Positions 31,446-44,340 are shown, counted from the first letter of the stretch. The stretch is 64,000 bases of DNA from Flammula alnicola (GCA_015499995.1 JADNRV010000049.1:186001-250000), one strand, 5' to 3'. Made by a program: numbers and translations. The notes: generated from the letters alone by a model not told the origin.

Positions 31446-32620
31446 TTACACTATCCTAGATGAACCAGTAAAAGACTCTGAGTCTACCGTCGCGCCAGAA
31501 ATGTCCGCCATAGTCTTTGTTGCAAACTCCAAGGACGCACGCCCATTAAACTGCATCACCGATATAGGTCCTGGTTCTGTGTTCTGTGTGTCCTCCTCGC
31601 GATGTTGGGAGGTTCGTATCACAATCAGATTGAACGCGCTGCAAATAACGGGAAGATTCTGATGTAACGTCAATATAAATATTTGCGATAATGAGGAGCT
31701 TGGATTCTTACACTCCATGAGATGATAAAGATTGCGGCACCATCCTCTGTCCACCATACAATAAAGTGGGGAACGGCGATTACTAAATATAATGCTCCCG
31801 ACTCGAGCAGCACTCGCATCGCAAAATTGAGTTCTCTGATGGATGTAGAGTGCTTTGATTCCTTTGCCGTTTTCCAGATGCGATACACAATAAACCCTAA
31901 AGAGGAATTGTTAGTAATGGAGATACCCTGGGTGAGCTTGACCATATGTTCACCTGTAGCGTAAATATTGACGATAACAGTCGACGCCCAGAACGGCGTC
32001 AATATCGTTCCAGGGCCAATGGTCATGTTCAAAGGAACCCATGAATTGATCCCAGTGGTTTGAATTATTTGCCAATAGAGTTGCAGGACCGTGCATACGA
32101 CACCTCCAACCCAAAAAAAGGAAGGGAATATGATTATCTTCCGCGACTTCGAGCACACCACCCAACAGCGGTATATCTGTCGTGAAGAAAGTCACGCAAG
32201 ATTTTTTATAATTAAATAGGTGACTTACCAGGAAGGCGTCCGATATGAGAGCGGTGGTATTGGCGGCTGTGCACTTAATGTAAAAATACCTCGTCTCCCA
32301 AATGTGCGGGCGAGATAAGTGTCAAGGCTCACCATCGTCAAGGAACCCCATGCAAGCCGCGAAGGTCGCGGAGCATCGTCAGATTGCCCAAGGAGACCCA
32401 AAGTATAGTGCACCGCAAGTCCGGTATGTAGGGACGAAAGCACGAACAAAACCAACGTTGCAGATAGTATTGCCCATCTCATTTGCTTGCGCGGTCTCCA
32501 TCCCTCGCCACTATACAGAAGCCAGTGGAGCGAATAAAAGAGCGTCACCAAGTACATCCCCGTAGCCAATGCGGCCAGAAATATTGACACAATCCTATCT
32601 TCGTCGGTTGCAGCCCCCAT
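31446..32620 (-). CDS. Seven-transmembrane protein of unknown function
   Basis: Five exons from the ATG at 32620 (MGAATDEDRIVSIFLAAL) to TAA at 31446, about 320 residues, all introns GT-AG. Hydrophobic segments are IFLAALATGMYLVTLFYSLHW, WAILSATLVLFVLSSLHTG, the small exon NTTALISDAFL joined to IYRCWVV, FFWVGGVVCTVLQLYW, ILTPFWASTVIVNIYA, RVLLESGALYLVIAVPHFIV and IISWSNLPVICSAFNLIVI. A Ser/Thr-rich tail follows. The D-[AG]-x-x-I-Y-R-C-W pattern is common in expanded basidiomycete 7-TM families of unknown role. A receptor role is sometimes proposed for such families, but nothing here shows it. Confidence 0.82.
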
Positions 32621-33589
32621 GGCGGTTAGAATGGCAGGGTAAGAAAAGTGTTCAGATGTATAAGTATCAACTTAGCAGGGTCTCGGACTTTCTTTTATAC
32701 GTAGTCACGGCCAGAGGAGGCAATGTCGAAATGGGATTGATATTCCCAATAGGTGCCAGTGGGTGTGCGCCCAAGGTTACGAATATGATACTCACGATTA
32801 GAATCTATGAGATTTTCATACTATAAACCTCTAATACAGAGTGATGCATCATAAAGTAACAATCAGCGTTACTTATAATAGCCAGATACAGCTCTAGCTG
32901 ATTTTAAAGGATCAGACGTATCGAATTACTTTGATCGAATGTACAGTACATTCTCTCATGTCCTTGTCACGAGAATACAGGTTGAACGAATGGAGATACT
33001 CAGGTCTCAGAGGTAAAAATTTTATGCCATATGACTCCTTTGGAATATCGAACTCATAACTAGTAAGTCTAGCTTTACATGTACTCTACAGTGGTTCAAG
33101 CTTCAAGCCTTAAGTTTAAACCCTTGCGGTATCCGAGTGCTAAGACTGCGATCGCCGATAAGTATCACTTCACTCAAAGATGCAGAGGATGTACTTTTCT
33201 TCTCGCAACGAGTGTGTACGAAGGAGTAACTATATACAGATCACCTTGCCTCCCCCATGTCAACTAGGACAGACAGCCGCGTGGCTTGGGAAACAATGTC
33301 TGATGAACGTCGACAAATGCGGACTGTAAGTCACAGACGCGCAGTAAATTGAGTTCTCGCACCCACAACTGGCGACGATTTCGGACACTAACCTGTAGTC
33401 CAATCATCGAGGCATGTATGTCAACCTGCCCGACAGAAATAGCTAAAGGCCAAGGCGGTGACCCCTCATCTCAGTCTCGTCGAGAACTTGAAAGTGAAAA
33501 ATCAAATTTTATCTCTTTTTTGTTTTATTCCTATTCCTATCCAGTGATTGACTTGGAAACCCCAAACCCGTCGAACCCGGATCCTCTGA
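32621..33589. other. Intergenic region, 1.0 kb
   Basis: No gene or repeat recognised. Confidence 0.4.
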
Positions 33590-35772
33590 TTAGTGCTTTC
33601 CGACGATATCCTTCAACTGAGTCTTGGGGATAGCAGCGGGGATTGCTTTACGCGCTAGTCTAGTCTGAGTCTTTTGCTCATAAGCGAAGCCGAACCCAAT
33701 GAGCTCGAATTCTGAGAATGCAGTCCCAAGGAAAGAAAGGCCGATCGGTACACCTGGCGCAGGGTAGACCGTTAATGGACCCGCGGAGCTGATAGTTTGA
33801 TTGTCCGGGTAGAAGCCGAGGGGAACTACGTTCAAAAATCAATCTGGGCATGAGAAATAGCAGCTGAAAAGAAGGACGTTACCTGTAATTATGGGATAAC
33901 CAGCGATAGCTTGCGGTCGATAAGGTGAGTGACACATTTAGGATTCTAATGTTGAAAGACATTACCGGCAGGTACAGTCGTGAATCCAGGAGCAGGTAAT
34001 ACAAGGGCATCCAAATTGTGTGCATTCAGTGCAGCATCGATCCCGCGAGTCGCCCCAAGTTCTTTGTCGAAGGCAAGCGAATCGAAGAATGTACTGTTCC
34101 GTCCCGTAGTCGCCTCGGACTCGATCAGACTGCGGAAACGTGAGATAAATAACCGAGAACTGGTTTTAGACACATATATACACGAACATGCTCTGGTCCT
34201 TGAAGCCCGTGGGTTCTTCGAGTGTTGGGTTGGCGTCGTCAAAGGCGATTAATTCAGCAAGGCTGCGAACCCCGGAAGGATTCTCCAAGAGTGCGGCATA
34301 GTAGGCATTGAGTTGGATCTTCCCATAGAAGTTATTATCGCTATACCAACAAGACAATAATTCTGACCTTGAAGTCAATATCAAGAACAATCGTTTCATT
34401 GTTAGAATTTGCGATCTCGTCAGCTGAAGGAAGGTCAGCAGGATCGACAACAGTTGCCCCCAAGCTCTTGATAGTCTCCAATGCTTGTTCGAAGACGACG
34501 TTGACAAATGGATCGTTGCCGCTGATGCTGTCGTTAAGAAAAACGCGTCGTGGGACACCGATCCGTTTGCCCTTCAAGGCGTTCTTATTGAGCGCTTTGG
34601 TGTAGTCCGGGACAATTGGTGGCTGAGCGAGGGTAAAATTGTCGTTGGGATCCTTTCCAGCGATAACTGAGAGGACAATCGCGGCGTCTGTTATAGATCT
34701 GGTCATTGGGCCAACAGTGTCTTGATGCTCGGATATGGGGACGACTAGAGACAACAACAATAAGCTCACAAAACATGTATACCACGGAAAATACAGACCG
34801 CCAGCCCGTGACGTTAAACCGACGGTCGGTTTGATGCCTGCCAGATTGTTGTTACTTGTAGGACAAGTGATGCTTCCATCGGTTTCCGATCCTAATGTTA
34901 CGGCCACGAGTCCGATGGAGGCTGCAACTCCAGAACCAGACGAAGAACCGCAGGGATCTGCATTTGCGAAGTATGCATTCGTGCATTGTCCACCACGACC
35001 AGACCACCCGGACGCCAGGTTTCCCCTGAAGTGCGCGAACTCCGAGAGGTTAGCCTTGCCTACATCAAATGCCTCTGAATATTCAGGTGATCTGTGTCTA
35101 ATCAGATGAACTGACCAAGAATGATCGCTCCAGCTTTTCGCAGTCGCTTCACAACCCCGGCGTCTTCTGGAACAACGGAACGAAGAAGACTGAAAGACCC
35201 TGCAGTGGTGTTCATACCTGTGAGATAAAACCATGTTTAGATTCGGATCAAGGAGTGTATGCAAATATAAAGGAACTATGGACCTTCAGATGAGACGGTG
35301 GCAATGTTATCCTGATAACAAAATCTATCTTTGAATATTCATAGACGTCAATGGCATGAACTGACTTTCAAGAGAATCGGAATGCCGTGCATGGCTGAGC
35401 GTTTTCCAGTCAATTTCCTTTCTTCATCCATGGCAGCCGCCTGGGCTAACGCTGACGGGTTCAATTCAAGAACGGCACGCAGAGTGGCTCCCTTCAGGTT
35501 AACTTCGTCAATTCGGGCGAAATACGCCTACACGATGAGAGATGAGTCGACGAACACGGTAAGAATCAAGACAGACTCACCTTGACCAAATCAACGCTGG
35601 AGAATTGACCGGCATCAAGACCCTTTTGCAGTTCAGGAATGGATGCTTCATAGAGGTCCGGAAATTGGATCCCAGCTTCGGTTCCAGCTGTAGAAGGGGA
35701 AACACCTCGCGCAATCTGCAAACAGGCAAGAACAGCCAATAAGGCCGAAATCCACCACTTGGAAACGAACAT
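33590..35772 (-). CDS. Secreted amidase (amidase signature family)
   Basis: About ten exons from the ATG at 35772 to TAA at 33590, about 550 residues. The N-terminus (MFVSKWWISALLAVLACLQIARG) is a signal peptide. The amidase-signature Ser-cisSer-Lys triad is visible: Lys in GIPILLK|DNIAT (at an exon boundary), the Gly/Ser loop DPCGSSSGSGVAAS, and the nucleophile segment GSETDGSITCP. Also visible are AGIKPTVGLTSRAG, VGPMTRSITDAAIVL, and the C-terminal PGVPIGLSFLGTAFSEFELIGFGFAYEQ. Hydrolyses C-N amide bonds. In fungi such secreted members are related to fatty-acid-amide or peptide amidases, but the substrate is unknown. No frame lesion seen. Confidence 0.9.
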
Positions 35773-36549
35773 TTTCGAGGCTGGTGTAGGCCGTTCGCTG
35801 AGAGTACCAGAAGAATGGGAGTCCTATTGAATGCCCTTGAGAATTCTTCGTGATAAGAGCATTAGATTCCACATTACCCTATTTTTATACTCTGCACTGT
35901 CGTGCTTGTTGTCCCCCATTTGATAACGCAGTTACACTTCCTTGAGTGGAGCAAATTGCTCAAAGATAAGAACGAATTCAGCTTCGTGAATAGGTTGTTG
36001 GACCCCACGCGTCAACCAAGACCACATGCGCATGAGAATATTTATAAGGGAAAGAAAAGAAAGAAGGGGCAGAATTTCAACATATGCGATCAAGGAGCGC
36101 AGCACGTGACCTAAACTGGATTTAACCGACAAAGCAATTTAGTTGGCATAGGTGTTGGTGTGAACTTTCTGCGGTTTTCTGGTCTTCCTCGATAAAGAAC
36201 CGACTATAATGACCTTTGACTGGAGAAGCCGGGGCATTCACGTAAGTGGTTCATGGTACTTGGAGGAGGAAGTTCAACGCGGCCCGGATGAACAGGTGGA
36301 ACCTCGAGTTACTTGGGCGCTGCATCATGATAGCCATTTCTCTGGAAAGGTGTTCTTGATAAAGATAAAGGTCCATGGAACAAATGAAATCGAAAAATAA
36401 CGTGTTTGGGTGTAACACAAGCGGGGATCAAGAACTTGTTACACGACTTGCCTGGACAAATATCTAGGATCGGGAGTGAGCAAAATATTTTCCGAAGAGT
36501 TTCTTGGTCAAATAAGTATATCTTTGAAAGCAAATAATTAGTCGATACA
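35773..36549. other. Intergenic region
   Basis: Amidase promoter side plus the 3' flank of the next minus-strand gene. Nothing else recognised. Confidence 0.4.
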
Positions 36550-37616
36550 TTAGTTGTCTGAAGATTTCAGGCCACACCTGAACAATCTCCTTCTCGAATG
36601 TAAGCTTCGTTTTTTCTTCGACTCTGTCAAGATAATTGCAGATCCAGAGGCGGCAGAGACGGTAGGGACTGGATCTGGTACGACGAAGGTCGTGGTATAG
36701 TATAAATTCAATATATTTGTGTTCCGCTGAGGTGGAGTTAGGTCAGAACCGGAGGGTGGAGTAGGGGAAGCGGTGAGCGGATTATCAGTCTCCTGGGAAC
36801 TTAAGGTGCTGGAAGGAGTTCGATTGGGTATCTTTTCGCTGTTTGGGGTATCAATAGCACCGCAGTCTTGAGATGATTGAGAGACGAAAATGCCGTTCCG
36901 CAGTGTGAAGATGGTGTCAGGTCTGGGAAAGAAGGTTATATTTAACCTGGAAAGCCGACGGAACATGATGACATGCATACTGACTGGTTTTCAGGGAAGT
37001 TACGCAAGCCAAATGCTTCTTGCAGGTCATCCAAGTAATTTTGATCCTATCGATGTTGGTCAGACATTCGTTATCAACGGTAGCAGCTGTAAGTACGGTT
37101 ACTTGCCCAAACCAAGAGAATCCCCTTACTGCTGCTTGTAGCAAAATTCGAAATGACACTTTTGATACAATTCTTCGAAGCATTTTCTTCGGTAACGCCG
37201 CTGAAGTAGGCCGGAAATAAGCTGCGATCTATGAAAAGCGAGAGACTCCATTTACACACCACGTCGTATCCACTGCAAGGCCAAGGGACGTCGCAACCGG
37301 CTCCGCGGTCTGAAACGAGGTTTGGCAAGCAGATGAGCCGGAGTCAGCGCTGCAGGTCATGACGAGGCCGATGTCATACTGCGAGTCCGGGCCAAAGAGC
37401 TATACAGTGGGAAGTCAGCACCTCACGGAATGACGTAAGTTGTAGACGAACATTTGGAAGGCATTGGGATGCCCTTGATGTCCCAATAGCAGAGAGCACA
37501 CCAGACCCCAGCGGAGCCTCCGCATTTCTGATGATATAAATACTGTTATGCAAAGATTGGCAGAGAACGGCAGAAATTAAGGCCAAGAAGATAAGCGATA
37601 TCTGATTGACAAGCAT
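36550..37616 (-). CDS. Secreted histidine-phosphatase-like protein lacking the catalytic His
   Basis: Starts at the ATG at 37616 (MLVNQISLIFLALISAVLCQ, signal peptide). The next block, SIYIIRNAEAPLGSGVLSAI, aligns with the phosphoglycerate-mutase/histidine phosphatase start (VYLIRHGEKP..GLSA), but the invariant RHG is RNA, so the phosphate-accepting His is missing. It continues through LFGPDSQYDIGLVM, FQTAEPVATSLGLAVDTTC, GVTEENASKNCIKSVI...KGILLVWA, an exon DQNYLDDLQEAFGLRNFPEN and NITFFPRPDTIFTLRNGIF.SQSSQDC. The C-terminal Ser/Thr/Pro-rich stretch and basic tail are unusual. The intron near 37130-37085 joins only with a phase problem (weak donor or another 1-nt loss). Probably a pseudo-phosphatase or a decaying gene. 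Confidence 0.65.
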
Positions 37617-38422
37617 GTTCGCAGAGGAGGCAAGGCAGGTTTCAAAAGAGTGAAAGTAGTTGGCTCTTTGGCGAGAAAGTTTCGTAGATATTCTGTATAG
37701 GAGAAGCAAGTAGTCCTTATAAAGACAGAGTAATAACGATAGTCGGGCCGGCCCCGAATATGTCAGCGGACGTTGAGCGGCATCTGACACTTTCTTCGAT
37801 TATCAGCCATGACGTTGTAAGCAACCATAATGAGTGCGTACGACGCAGCGTACCGACATCAATCCATAGGCCTGAATGGCCCGAGTTTTCTCGACAGAAG
37901 TCTCAATTGCGGCGTTAATAAAGTTGAGGACGTACACCCGAGGCGTAGCGGAAATAAATCTCTGGACACAAGGCCGAGCCAGCCTTGATCATTGGCGGGG
38001 CACTGAAAACCGTCCTCCGTCGAGAGAATTGGTCTCCTGTGTGACAACTTGGAGCGTCAATAAAAAGCTTAAAAACTTACCGAACACCGGCAGCAGGCTT
38101 GCCAACCTGCAACTTGAAGCAATAAACTCTGTATTTGGAGTGAACGACACAAAGGTTCCAAGATATCGACGCGGAAAACCAAAGCGTGCGTTATGACACA
38201 GACACAACTGTTATCGCCCGCTGATGCATGGTTTCCACCGTGTGTCGAAGGATGCGAGATATCGATAAGGGCGCTTGGATAAGAGGTACTCACGGTGCCT
38301 GCTATTTGTATATATTTGGCCCTCCTAACCCCTAAGTCTGAGGATAAATGGATTTGTAGGACTCGAGGCTCCGAGTCTAACCAACCGAACGACGAGCGGA
38401 ATCTACTTCTGCGTGCTTTCCT
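37617..38422. promoter_or_regulatory. Divergent intergenic region
   Basis: About 800 bp between the phosphatase-like gene and the DUF1688 gene, which point away from each other. No ORF or element recognised. Confidence 0.4.
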
Positions 38423-40048
38423 ATGATGAACTTGGGTGGCATTATACCAGCGTATCAAACCGCTACTTATCTTCGGACCCTGCCATCAATCCGAGAACGT
38501 TGCGGTCGCGTCCATGACCTCGCGAAAGCTGCCAAGTTGGAATACTTTGACTATGACCCAGAGAAAGAGATAGATGTTGCCAAGTTCTGTATAAGCCTCA
38601 TGAAGGTGAGTCATTCGTAACTTTTGTCAAATGTTCTAGCTAAAGAACGGCGTGTTCAGCGGGACTATGGTGACGATTTCACCAATGTACGTGAAGCAGA
38701 GCGTCCATGAATCTGCTTCTGATCTGAGGTTCAGATCAATCCACACGGACGTTGGCGCCACCTCGATGCAGGGATTGAACGCGTCCAACCCCTAATCACC
38801 AAGTGGGCAGCCCACCCCACTAACGCGCCCGACTTCAAGGAGGAAGCAAGGAGGTTGATCGATCTATTTGTGGTCTCTGTCCTGCTTGATGCTGGTGCCG
38901 GAAATGCCTGGAAGTATGCTGAAACGGACTCTGGTCTGACGTTCACTCGATCTGAAGGCCTCGGCGTCGCAAGTATGCATATGTTCGAATCCGGACTTTT
39001 CTCTAGCGATCCTAACCAACCGTACCGAGTTGACGGTGCGTTGTTAATATTTCCGTTTCTCGATGATCAAACTCAAGTGTTGTCTAGCTGCCGGCCTTGA
39101 AAACGTCACTGCAGCGAAAACTGCAACTGCGATGCAAGTCAGTGAGTCCAACCCTATGGTTGGCATTGAGGGGCGTGCCTCGCTTCTGTTCAACCTAAGC
39201 AAAGCCCTCAAAGCAAGCCCTCAATTTTTTGGAACCGATGGTCGACCAGGAAACCTCATTGGTACAGCCTGTCTTGACGTTGGTAACATTACGCTCATGC
39301 AGAAACAGATTTTCTTGAAACCGAATCGAAAGCGGAAGGCTCAACGCGCGCGGTGCCTATCGCTGCACTCTGGACCGCACTGGTTGACGGGCTGAACCCG
39401 ATCTGGCCGTCCCGCATCTCACTCGCTGGCGTATCGCTAGGCGACGTCTGGCCTTGTCCTTCCCTCAAAGCTTCGGTCGCTAATCCTGCGGAAGGCGACG
39501 ATCTCGTCCCCTTCCACAAACTTACCATGTGGCTTACCTACAGCCTCGTCGAAGTGCTGGAGAAGAATCTCAAGTGGCGCATTTATGGCGTGGAAGACAT
39601 GACAGGGCTTCCCGAGTACAGAAACGGTGCGAGAGCATTCCGCTGATTTAACGGCTTTACCGTCCGAACTGAACGTTGGAACCAGGAGGACTTCTTGTTG
39701 ATTTCGGTGTCTTGACCCTCAAGCCTGATGCCCTTCCAAAGGATCCCAAGTCTGGCCTGCCACATGCCGTTCCCTCCCACCCTGCAATCGTCGAATGGCG
39801 CGCCATGACTGTCATTGAATTGTACGTTCTTGTCTTTATCATGACATTACAGATATTGATGACAATGGCGCAGAGATCGTATCGCCGACCTTATCCGATC
39901 GCAACTGGGCTTGAGTGCATCGCAACTCACTCTTGCACAGGTATTAGAAGGCGCAACCTGGAAGGGTGGTCGCGAGATCGCGAAATTGAAACGCCCGGAA
40001 ACGGGTGGACCACCCATTGAGATCGAGAGCGATGGAACTGTATTTTAA
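38423..40048 (+). CDS. DUF1688 protein (Urg3/Urc4-like, uracil catabolism)
   Basis: Seven exons, about 437 residues, ATG at 38423 and TAA at 40046-40048, all introns GT-AG and in phase. Family hallmarks are TLPSIRERCGRVHDLAKAAKLEYFDYDPEKE, IPPHGRWRHLDAG, DLFVVSVLLDAGAGNAWKY, SEGLGVASMHMFESGLFSSD, GRPGNLIDFLETES, LGDVWPCPSL, PFHKLTMWLTYSLVEVLE and GGLLVDFGVL. It is of the usual family length. DUF1688 proteins (Urc4 in Lachancea kluyveri, Urg3 in fission yeast) belong to the URC uracil-degradation pathway. The biochemical role of this subunit is not settled. No other URC gene is adjacent. Confidence 0.9.
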
Positions 40049-42298
40049 CCATGTGCGTGCAAGGTTGATTTTCAAGAATTTGCTGGTCTCGTAAAAGGGG
40101 TACTCTCAGAATGTAAAGTTACTTCTACATTTTCGTCATATAATCTCTCGACATTGCTAGAGTTAATGGATCCCGTTCAATTGCAGCTGTGTTGGAGGTT
40201 TTATGTGCTGTAACCTCGCTGAGAAGATCCTTCTCCATCTAGATTCCCTCGACACCGCGCAGGATGGCTCTGGCTCGGGACGGGAGGCCAATGACTCTTT
40301 ATCTCAATAACACATGGGATATAAGCCGTAGGGTGAAAAACTTCATCTGTGAATCAACAGGAGTACGGAGAAATGTATTCCGTCAGGTATAAGTCCGGGA
40401 CTCTGAAGCCATCTACAAACAGAAAAGTATCAAAGCCTCCTCCATCCTGATACTAATATGCTTGTATCAAGATGTAAGAAGCGCGAAGTGCCTACAAATT
40501 CCGAGAACGCGTGCACGTTCGTTAGGAGGAGGAACTGCCAAGAAAAATACCTATCTTTCCCTGTACATCACATCGGTCTCCCTAAAAGTGAAAGAAAAAG
40601 GGTGCGCCTTTCTGTCTTGTCATTTTGCTATCGGGCAATAACTATCGGCTCTACCGATATTTTGAAATGTCGGGACTCAAGTCGACCTGGTTCACATTGG
40701 AATTCATAATCAAAGAAGCAGCTGCTTCGAAGCCCGCCAAGTGGGGATCCAGAGTCGATATGTTACCCGCACACCGCGTCGCAGATTGCCTGCGCTTATG
40801 CCCAATGTCAGTCTCTTCCTGAGGAGGACCCAAGTCTACTTGTCCATGAATAGATACACTATTCTAGGACTCAGGACGCTTGCTTTAAATTGGATACGTC
40901 AAACTTCCGATGTCTTGCATTCGCAGCTAAAATTTTGTCGGTTGCAAATTGAGTGGCGTAATATCTACCTCAGTCGCTCCAGCGGACATCCAGAACCAGG
41001 ACATTCTTCCAGTTAATCGAGTGCGTTGGCTGGAGTCCTGAGCTCTGCGAAGGGATGCCAACTTAAAATTATGGGTATAGACGCCCAGGTGCACCCTGGT
41101 CAAATTCGCGATTGACATGGGGACACAATTTACATGGGATGTTACGCCTGTTACGATGGTCATCGATTTTGAAGAAGAAAAAGGAATCCAAGTACAATAC
41201 CAAAATAATGCCTTTTTATCGCTGCATTTTTGGAGGTCTGAGTCCGGTCTTGATAGGTATCACGAGGTCATATTCCATCGGATTTCGCTAGTCGATGGTA
41301 GTGCCCACTATATAGTCTGGATTTAATATATAACCACGAGTCGATGCATGGCATAGGTCCATCCCCGACATCCGACCATTCAAGCTTGGCATTGAGGCTT
41401 CCTCTCTCATTTTAAGCAATCACTCGCTCACGGGTTTGATTTCCGGAACCAGATGTAAAATAAGGATCGATTTCGGTGTAGACTCGAGGTTCGACACAAC
41501 TCAACACGCGAATGATGAATCAATGCGCCAAGTACGACTCGAATGCAGTCCATGCTTGGCGTGCTAAAAATAGCATTGACTTGTTGAAGTTGTTAGTTCG
41601 TTATAGGGCCATGTGAACGTCCTCAGAGTCACATCACAAAAAAAGACACGGAGTTTGAAGCTTTGGAGTCTGACTTCGGGAGACTACATGTGAACAGGTC
41701 TGTGGGATATGTAAAGGACTCGCCTTTCCTTCATCGATTTTGCTCCTTCAGGCTGAGATCATATTAGAAATAATGAGGTACCCAAATACCTTCTCATTCT
41801 ACTTTTTGGACCCTCTGCTTGTTGGCGGTCAGATGTCTTTTGGTGTGATTACTGCAAGTCGCGCAGATCCGTCCAACTCGGCGTCTTTATGCCTCTCACG
41901 CATCACCTATTCAACTCCAGAATTGACGTTCTTTGAATACTTCTCGGTTAGTTGTAGATGTAATTCCATTCCACTGGGGTTGAAGGTTGGCGCTTCGCTT
42001 TTGACCGTCAGACCCCATGACCAGAAACTGTCCTGTTGAAATCTCATCAGGTGAGCGGATTCAAAGATGGATGGTCGACGCCAAGAACAAACAATACACC
42101 GCTACGTGAGGTCGTCGCTCCGACAATTTGGCAAGCTGGACAGCCAGGGTGCATAGGAGGTTGGCAGTAGGACGTACGAAAGGCCTTTATTGCGAAATTT
42201 TGCAATATCGTCGGAATATCCAACTCTCGTAAATCATATAAATCATGCCTAGGATGGAGGACAGTCGGTAGCTCATCACAGCAACCCATTTACTTGCA
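40049..42298. other. Long intergenic region upstream of the cellobiohydrolase gene
   Basis: 2.25 kb without a gene I can support. It ends with a TATA-like CATATAAATC about 60 bp before the GH7 start codon. Confidence 0.45.
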
Positions 42299-43502
42299 AT
42301 GTTCCAAAAGGCCGCTCTTGTCTTCTTCGCCCTCATCTCTGTGGTACACGGACAATTAGTTGGCACGTACCAGACCGAGACCCACCCCAACCTCAGCTGG
42401 CAGAAATGCACGAAGGCCGGTGGTTGCTCCGCACAATCGTCAGGTGCCGTCGTCCTCGACTCCAACTGGCGCTGGGTACACAACAAGAACGGTTACACCA
42501 ACTGTTACACCGGAAACAAATGGAATGCCACCGTCTGCCCGGACGACAAGACCTGCGCCGCCAACTGCGCCCTCGATGGCGCCGACTACTCCGGCACATA
42601 CGGTATCTCCGCCGGCGGCAACGCCCTCACCATGAAGTTCATCACCAACAACAGTAACGGCAAGAACATCGGCTCTCGCGTGTATTTACTGGCCAGCGAC
42701 ACCAAGTACCAGATGTTCAAGCTCCTTAACCAGGAATTTTCCTTCGACGTCGACGTCTCCCAGCTTCCTTGCGGCCTCAACGGCGCCCTCTACTTCTCCG
42801 CGATGGACGAAGATGGTGGCATGGCCCGCTTTGCTACTAACAAGGCGGGTGCCAAGTACGGTACCGGTTACTGCGATTCGCAGTGCCCTAGGGATATCAA
42901 GTTCATCAACGGAGAGGTCAGTAATATTGTATAAACAGTTCTTTACCTTGTCTAACGGATACGGACCATTTAATAGGCCAACGCCGAAGGCTGGGTATCT
43001 GCCACCAACGATGCGAATGCTGGCACTGGCAACTATGGCACCTGCTGCAACGAGATGGACGTCTGGGAGGCCAATTCCATTTCAGCGGCTTACACCCCCC
43101 ATCCCTGCGATAACGTCCAGCAAACTCGCTGCACTGGCTCTGCCTGCGGTGGAACCGGCTCGACCAACCGTTACGGCAGCACCTGTGACCCCGACGGTTG
43201 CGATTTCAACTCCTTCCGTATGGGCGACAAGTCTCTCTACGGCCCGGGCTTGACCGTCAACACCAAGCAGAAGTTCACCGTCGTCACTCAATTCATCACC
43301 GACTCTGGCACCGCCACGGGCACGCTCACGGAGATCCGCCGTCTCTACGTCCAGAACGGCAAGGTCATCCAGAACTCCAAGGTCAACGTCCCCGGCATGT
43401 CTGCCAGCTATGACTCCATCACCCAGCAGTACTGCAAGGATGCCAAGACCGCTTTCGGTGACACGGACAGCTTCAGTGCGCACGGTGGACTGGCGGGAAT
43501 CT
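42299..43502 (+). pseudogene. GH7 cellobiohydrolase, 5' part, interrupted by a Plavaka element
   Basis: Secreted GH7 exo-cellulase (releases cellobiose from cellulose chain ends). Signal peptide [18 protein letters not shown], then [16 protein letters not shown]. Exons 42299-42916 and 42977-43502, with a 60-bp GT-AG intron inside INGE|ANAEGW. The catalytic motif E-x-D-x-x-E is intact ([12 protein letters not shown]), and the disulfide-rich framework (CCx[11 protein letters not shown]) is conserved. The frame runs into the transposon after HGGLAGI and stops at 43531. The missing end lies 8.9 kb away at 52400-52644. Counting both parts gives 463 codons in frame, the usual length for GH7 without a CBM1. 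As it stands the gene encodes an enzyme lacking its last 81 residues. Confidence 0.95.
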
Positions 43503-43533
43503 TGTCGGAAAGTTCCAAAGTGCCTGTTTAGGC
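43503..43533 (+). repeat. Left terminal inverted repeat of the Plavaka element
   Basis: 31 bp matching the complement of 52367-52397 at most positions (TGTCGGAAA-S-TTCCA, TGCCTG, AGGC). Confidence 0.85.
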
Positions 43534-43879
43534 GCAGCCCTGACAAGGGCCGGTTTTTCCCTAATAAGAGCCCTGTTAATGTCTAAAAATGATGACATCT
43601 CATGATTATCCTAAACGGGATAACATCACGGCTGTGCTGGCTTGATAACGCGCAATCTAAATATAGCATTGCTGCACTTCCGAATTCCGATTTGTCTCGC
43701 TAGAACTTCAGCTGGACAGATCGGAATTCGGATGTCACCATTGTTGTACTTCCCGGCCTCTGCACAAGTCAGGCTTAATTCTGCGGCTAAAGTAAACAGA
43801 TGAATCGAACCTATTACATATTTAGAGTATTCCTATGTAGAAGAAATAACTGCCGTTTGACGGTATTAGACGGTAGACC

Positions 43880-44340
43880 GCGCAGCACACCTAATAGTGT
43901 TGGACTTGAAGCGGTTTTGAACGCGCACACTAATGTTGAACGCGCAGCCCATTAGTGTTGCACATGCATTGAATTGAAACAAAATAGTGATAGTTTTGAA
44001 CGTGCACACTAATGTTGAATGCGCAGCACATTAGTGTTGCACTATGCTATATTGCACAAGTGTTGAATTAAAACAAAATAGTGTTAGTTTTGAATGCGCA
44101 CATTGAACGCGCACACCAATGTTGAATGCACACTAATATTGAACGCACACTAATGTTGAACGCACACTAATGTTGCATGCGCACACTAAATTTCGAATGC
44201 GCAGCACATTAGCGTTGACAAGCATTGAATTAAAACAAAATAGCGTTAGTTTTGAATGCGCACATTGAATGCGCACACTAATGTTGAACACGCAGCACAT
44301 GAATGTTGCACAAGCATTGAATTAAAACAGAATAGTGTTA
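43880..44340. repeat. Left subterminal repeat array of the Plavaka element
   Basis: Many irregular copies of short units: TTGAACGCGCACACTAATG, GCGCAGCACATTAGTGTTG, and GCATTGAATTAAAACA(A)AATAGTGTTAG, the last at least four times. TTGAATGCGCAC/TTGAACGCACAC variants alternate. Subterminal repeats of this kind are usual transposase-binding regions in CACTA-like elements. Confidence 0.8.

Noticed and set aside
38423..40048. A uracil-catabolism (URC) gene cluster around the DUF1688 gene
   Set aside because: Neighbours are a phosphatase-like gene and the GH7 locus; no GTP-cyclohydrolase-II-like Urc1, transporter or regulator is adjacent.
33590..42298. Secondary-metabolite cluster (amidase, phosphatase-like, DUF1688)
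   Set aside because: No synthase, P450, methyltransferase or transporter typical of such clusters; the genes look unrelated.
43880..44340. CRISPR-like repeat array
   Set aside because: Units are irregular, overlapping and of differing length, without unique spacers, in a eukaryotic transposon arm.
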